Shown here piece after piece: positions 6,443 to 7,876 of a DNA stretch of 7,876 nucleotides (position 1 is the stretch's first letter; each line of letters starts with the position of its first letter). A program made the position numbers and the translations under genes. Under the pieces are notes generated by a model. The model saw only the letters and a list, made by a program, of their open reading frames with translations. It searched no databases and had not been told where the DNA came from. The stretch spans positions 1 to 7,876 of the forward strand of contig DJFQ01000004.1 in NCBI GenBank assembly GCA_002432095.1. The letters are read 5' to 3'. Source of the stretch: Marinagarivorans sp. UBA5868 (lineage in GTDB: Bacteria; Pseudomonadota; Gammaproteobacteria; Pseudomonadales; Cellvibrionaceae).

Positions 6443-7876
6443 ATGAAAGCGTTGCTCGTGCTTTTCACAATGCTTGTACTCGCCGGTTGTAGTGATGACG
6501 CCGGTTTCCCCTCGAACGAACCGCCCAGTGCTGTGGTGGAACAACAAAAACCGGGAGAGCAGCAAAAAACCGATATTGATGGCGATGGTATTGGCAACGC
6601 CGAGGATAATTGCCCGACCAATCCAAATCCTGATCAAAGTGATATGGATGGTGACGGCTCCGGCGACGAATGCGATAGCGACCTGGACGGTGACAAAATT
6701 CTGAACCAGGTGGATAACTGCCCGGATATGGTGAATGCCGATCAAGCCGATATCGACGGCGATGGTACGGGTGATGTTTGTGATACCGACCGCGATGGTG
6801 ATGGTGTGGCCAACGCTGCGGATAATTGTTCGTTCCTGGCCAATGCCGGACAGGAGGATCTGGACGCGGACGAGCAGGGCGATGCCTGCGACGTGGATCT
6901 GGACGGCGATACCATCCTCAACAGCGAAGACAATTGTCCTTTGGTCGCCAACGCCAATCAGACGGACACCGACGAAGATGGCGTTGGCAATGCCTGTGAT
7001 GCCAATACCGATACCGATGGTGACGGTGTGGACGACGGCAAAGACAACTGCCCGGCCATGGCCAATGCCGACCAGGCGGACTTTGATGACGACGGTGCCG
7101 GTGACGTTTGCGATGGCGATATCGACGGCGACGGTGTGGAGAACGCCAGCGACAACTGCCGGTTGATTGCCAATACCGAGCAGGAAGATGCGGACAGCGA
7201 CGGCGCGGGCGATGTATGCGATACCGATATTGACGGCGATACCGTGGCCAACGCGGCGGATAACTGTCCGCTCGACGCCAATACCGATCAAACGGATCTC
7301 GACGAGGACGGCATAGGCGACGCTTGTGATACCGACAGCGACGGTGACGGCGTGGACGACGCTATCGATAATTGTCCCTTGGTCGCCAACGCCAAACAGA
7401 CCGACAGCGATAGTGACGACCAGGGCGACGCTTGCGATACGGATTTGGACGGCGACGGTGTGGAAAATGACGTGGACAATTGTCCTGCCACGGCCAATAA
7501 GGATCAAACCGACGCGGACGACGATGGTATGGGAGACGCCTGCGACGGCAATACCGATACCGACAGCGATGGCGTGGATAACGCATCCGACAACTGTCCT
7601 TTTGTCGCTAACCCCGACCAGGAAGATTTGGACGGCGACGACACCGGCGACGCCTGTGACAGCGACCTGGACGCCGACGGTGTGATGAACGGGGTGGATA
7701 ACTGCCCCGAAATCGCCAACGCCCGTCAACAGGATTTCGATAAAGATGGGCGAGGGGACGCGTGTGACGACGACACCGATGGCGACGGCATCACCAACGA
7801 TCTCGACAACTGTCCGGCAGCGGTGAATGCCGGACAGGAAGATCTTGATGGCGACGACATCGGCGACGCCTGCGAC
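6443..7876 (+). CDS. Thrombospondin type 3 repeat lipoprotein (3' end outside the window)
   Basis: At least 478 residues; the frame is still open at the right edge. Residues 1-16 are a lipoprotein signal with lipobox LAGC. Cys16 would be lipidated, and Ser at the next position is compatible with transport to the outer membrane. A polar linker rich in Pro, Glu and Gln (17-43) leads into twelve TSP3-type repeats (44-478). Each follows the plan DxDGDGxxNxxDNCPxxANxxQxDxDxDGxGDxCD, 36 residues long, or 38 in repeats 4 and 9. Asp makes up a very large share. TSP3 repeats bind calcium through these Asp side chains, and each has two Cys that in the family form disulfides along the chain; folding would therefore occur in the periplasm or outside. 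It follows the OmpA-family gene by 30 bases with its own good ribosome binding site, so the two are probably co-expressed. What follows the repeats is unseen; a C-terminal OmpA, adhesin or enzyme domain is possible. Confidence 0.93.
   Translation, partial: MKALLVLFTMLVLAGCSDDAGFPSNEPPSAVVEQQKPGEQQKTDIDGDGIGNAEDNCPTNPNPDQSDMDGDGSGDECDSDLDGDKILNQVDNCPDMVNADQADIDGDGTGDVCDTDRDGDGVANAADNCSFLANAGQEDLDADEQGDACDVDLDGDTILNSEDNCPLVANANQTDTDEDGVGNACDANTDTDGDGVDDGKDNCPAMANADQADFDDDGAGDVCDGDIDGDGVENASDNCRLIANTEQEDADSDGAGDVCDTDIDGDTVANAADNCPLDANTDQTDLDEDGIGDACDTDSDGDGVDDAIDNCPLVANAKQTDSDSDDQGDACDTDLDGDGVENDVDNCPATANKDQTDADDDGMGDACDGNTDTDSDGVDNASDNCPFVANPDQEDLDGDDTGDACDSDLDADGVMNGVDNCPEIANARQQDFDKDGRGDACDDDTDGDGITNDLDNCPAAVNAGQEDLDGDDIGDACD
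6572..7876 (+). repeat. Tandem TSP3 repeat array, 12 units of about 108 bp
   Basis: Units start at 6572, 6680, 6788, 6896, 7010, 7118, 7226, 7334, 7442, 7556, 7664 and 7772. Units 4 and 9 are 114 bp because of an extra Asn-Thr after the second Cys. The protein pattern is strongly kept while codons differ freely (GAT/GAC, TGT/TGC, AAT/AAC), so these are old repeats kept by selection rather than a recent copy-number expansion. Deviations: unit 3 has DNCS and unit 6 has DNCR in place of DNCP; units 3 and 8 have QGD where the others have GxGD or close variants. The last unit is cut by the window edge. Confidence 0.93.

Noticed and set aside
6735..7685. Several plus- and minus-strand frames of 70-140 codons within the TSP3 array
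   Set aside because: They are out-of-frame readings of the 108-bp repeat, with low-complexity Thr/Pro/Trp- or Ser/Pro-rich products and no start signals.
5915..7729. A 604-codon reading frame on the minus strand, opposite the OmpA linker and domain and the TSP3 array
   Set aside because: It is the mirror of the real genes. Repeated GAT/GAC codons for Asp read in reverse as ATC/GTC, giving an endless Val/Ile pattern without stops. The plus-strand frames have signal peptides, ribosome binding sites and clear domains.

Overview
The window looks like chromosomal DNA of a Gram-negative bacterium, most likely a gammaproteobacterium. The evidence is an OmpA-type outer-membrane protein with a Sec signal peptide, an outer-membrane-type lipoprotein, and sugar-modifying enzymes of proteobacterial type. 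Cellvibrio/Teredinibacter-like relatives are a guess from overall appearance, not something the sequence proves. No rRNA, tRNA, CRISPR array, insertion sequence or phage gene was seen.

Left half (4-4550, all on the minus strand): a four-gene glycan or nucleotide-sugar cassette, transcribed from right to left. The order is an NAD-dependent epimerase/dehydratase of the UDP-glucuronate decarboxylase type, a Gfo/Idh/MocA oxidoreductase, a GT4 glycosyltransferase, and a CgeB-like glycosyltransferase. The last three are joined by two 4-base ATGA stop/start overlaps, so they form one translationally coupled unit. A 175-base spacer with a 19-bp tandem duplication and an inverted repeat separates the first gene from the rest. 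The epimerase-like gene has an in-frame loss of the segment that normally carries the YxxxK catalytic pair, so it is probably not a working decarboxylase. The cassette may continue beyond the left edge.

Middle (4551-5224): a 674-base divergent intergenic region, visibly AT-richer between about 4700 and 4975. It holds small repeats and hairpins but no convincing gene.

Right half (5225-7876, plus strand): an OmpA-family protein (beta-barrel, acidic Pro/Glu-rich linker, peptidoglycan-binding OmpA domain) followed 30 bases later by a lipoprotein. After the lipidated N-terminus and a short linker, that lipoprotein consists only of thrombospondin type 3 (TSP3) calcium-binding repeats. Twelve are visible and the array is still open at the right edge. 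In OprF-like proteins TSP3 repeats often sit inside the OmpA linker; here they are on a separate, adjacent lipoprotein. The pair probably builds a calcium-dependent cell-envelope structure. A link between this pair and the glycan cassette is only suggested by proximity.
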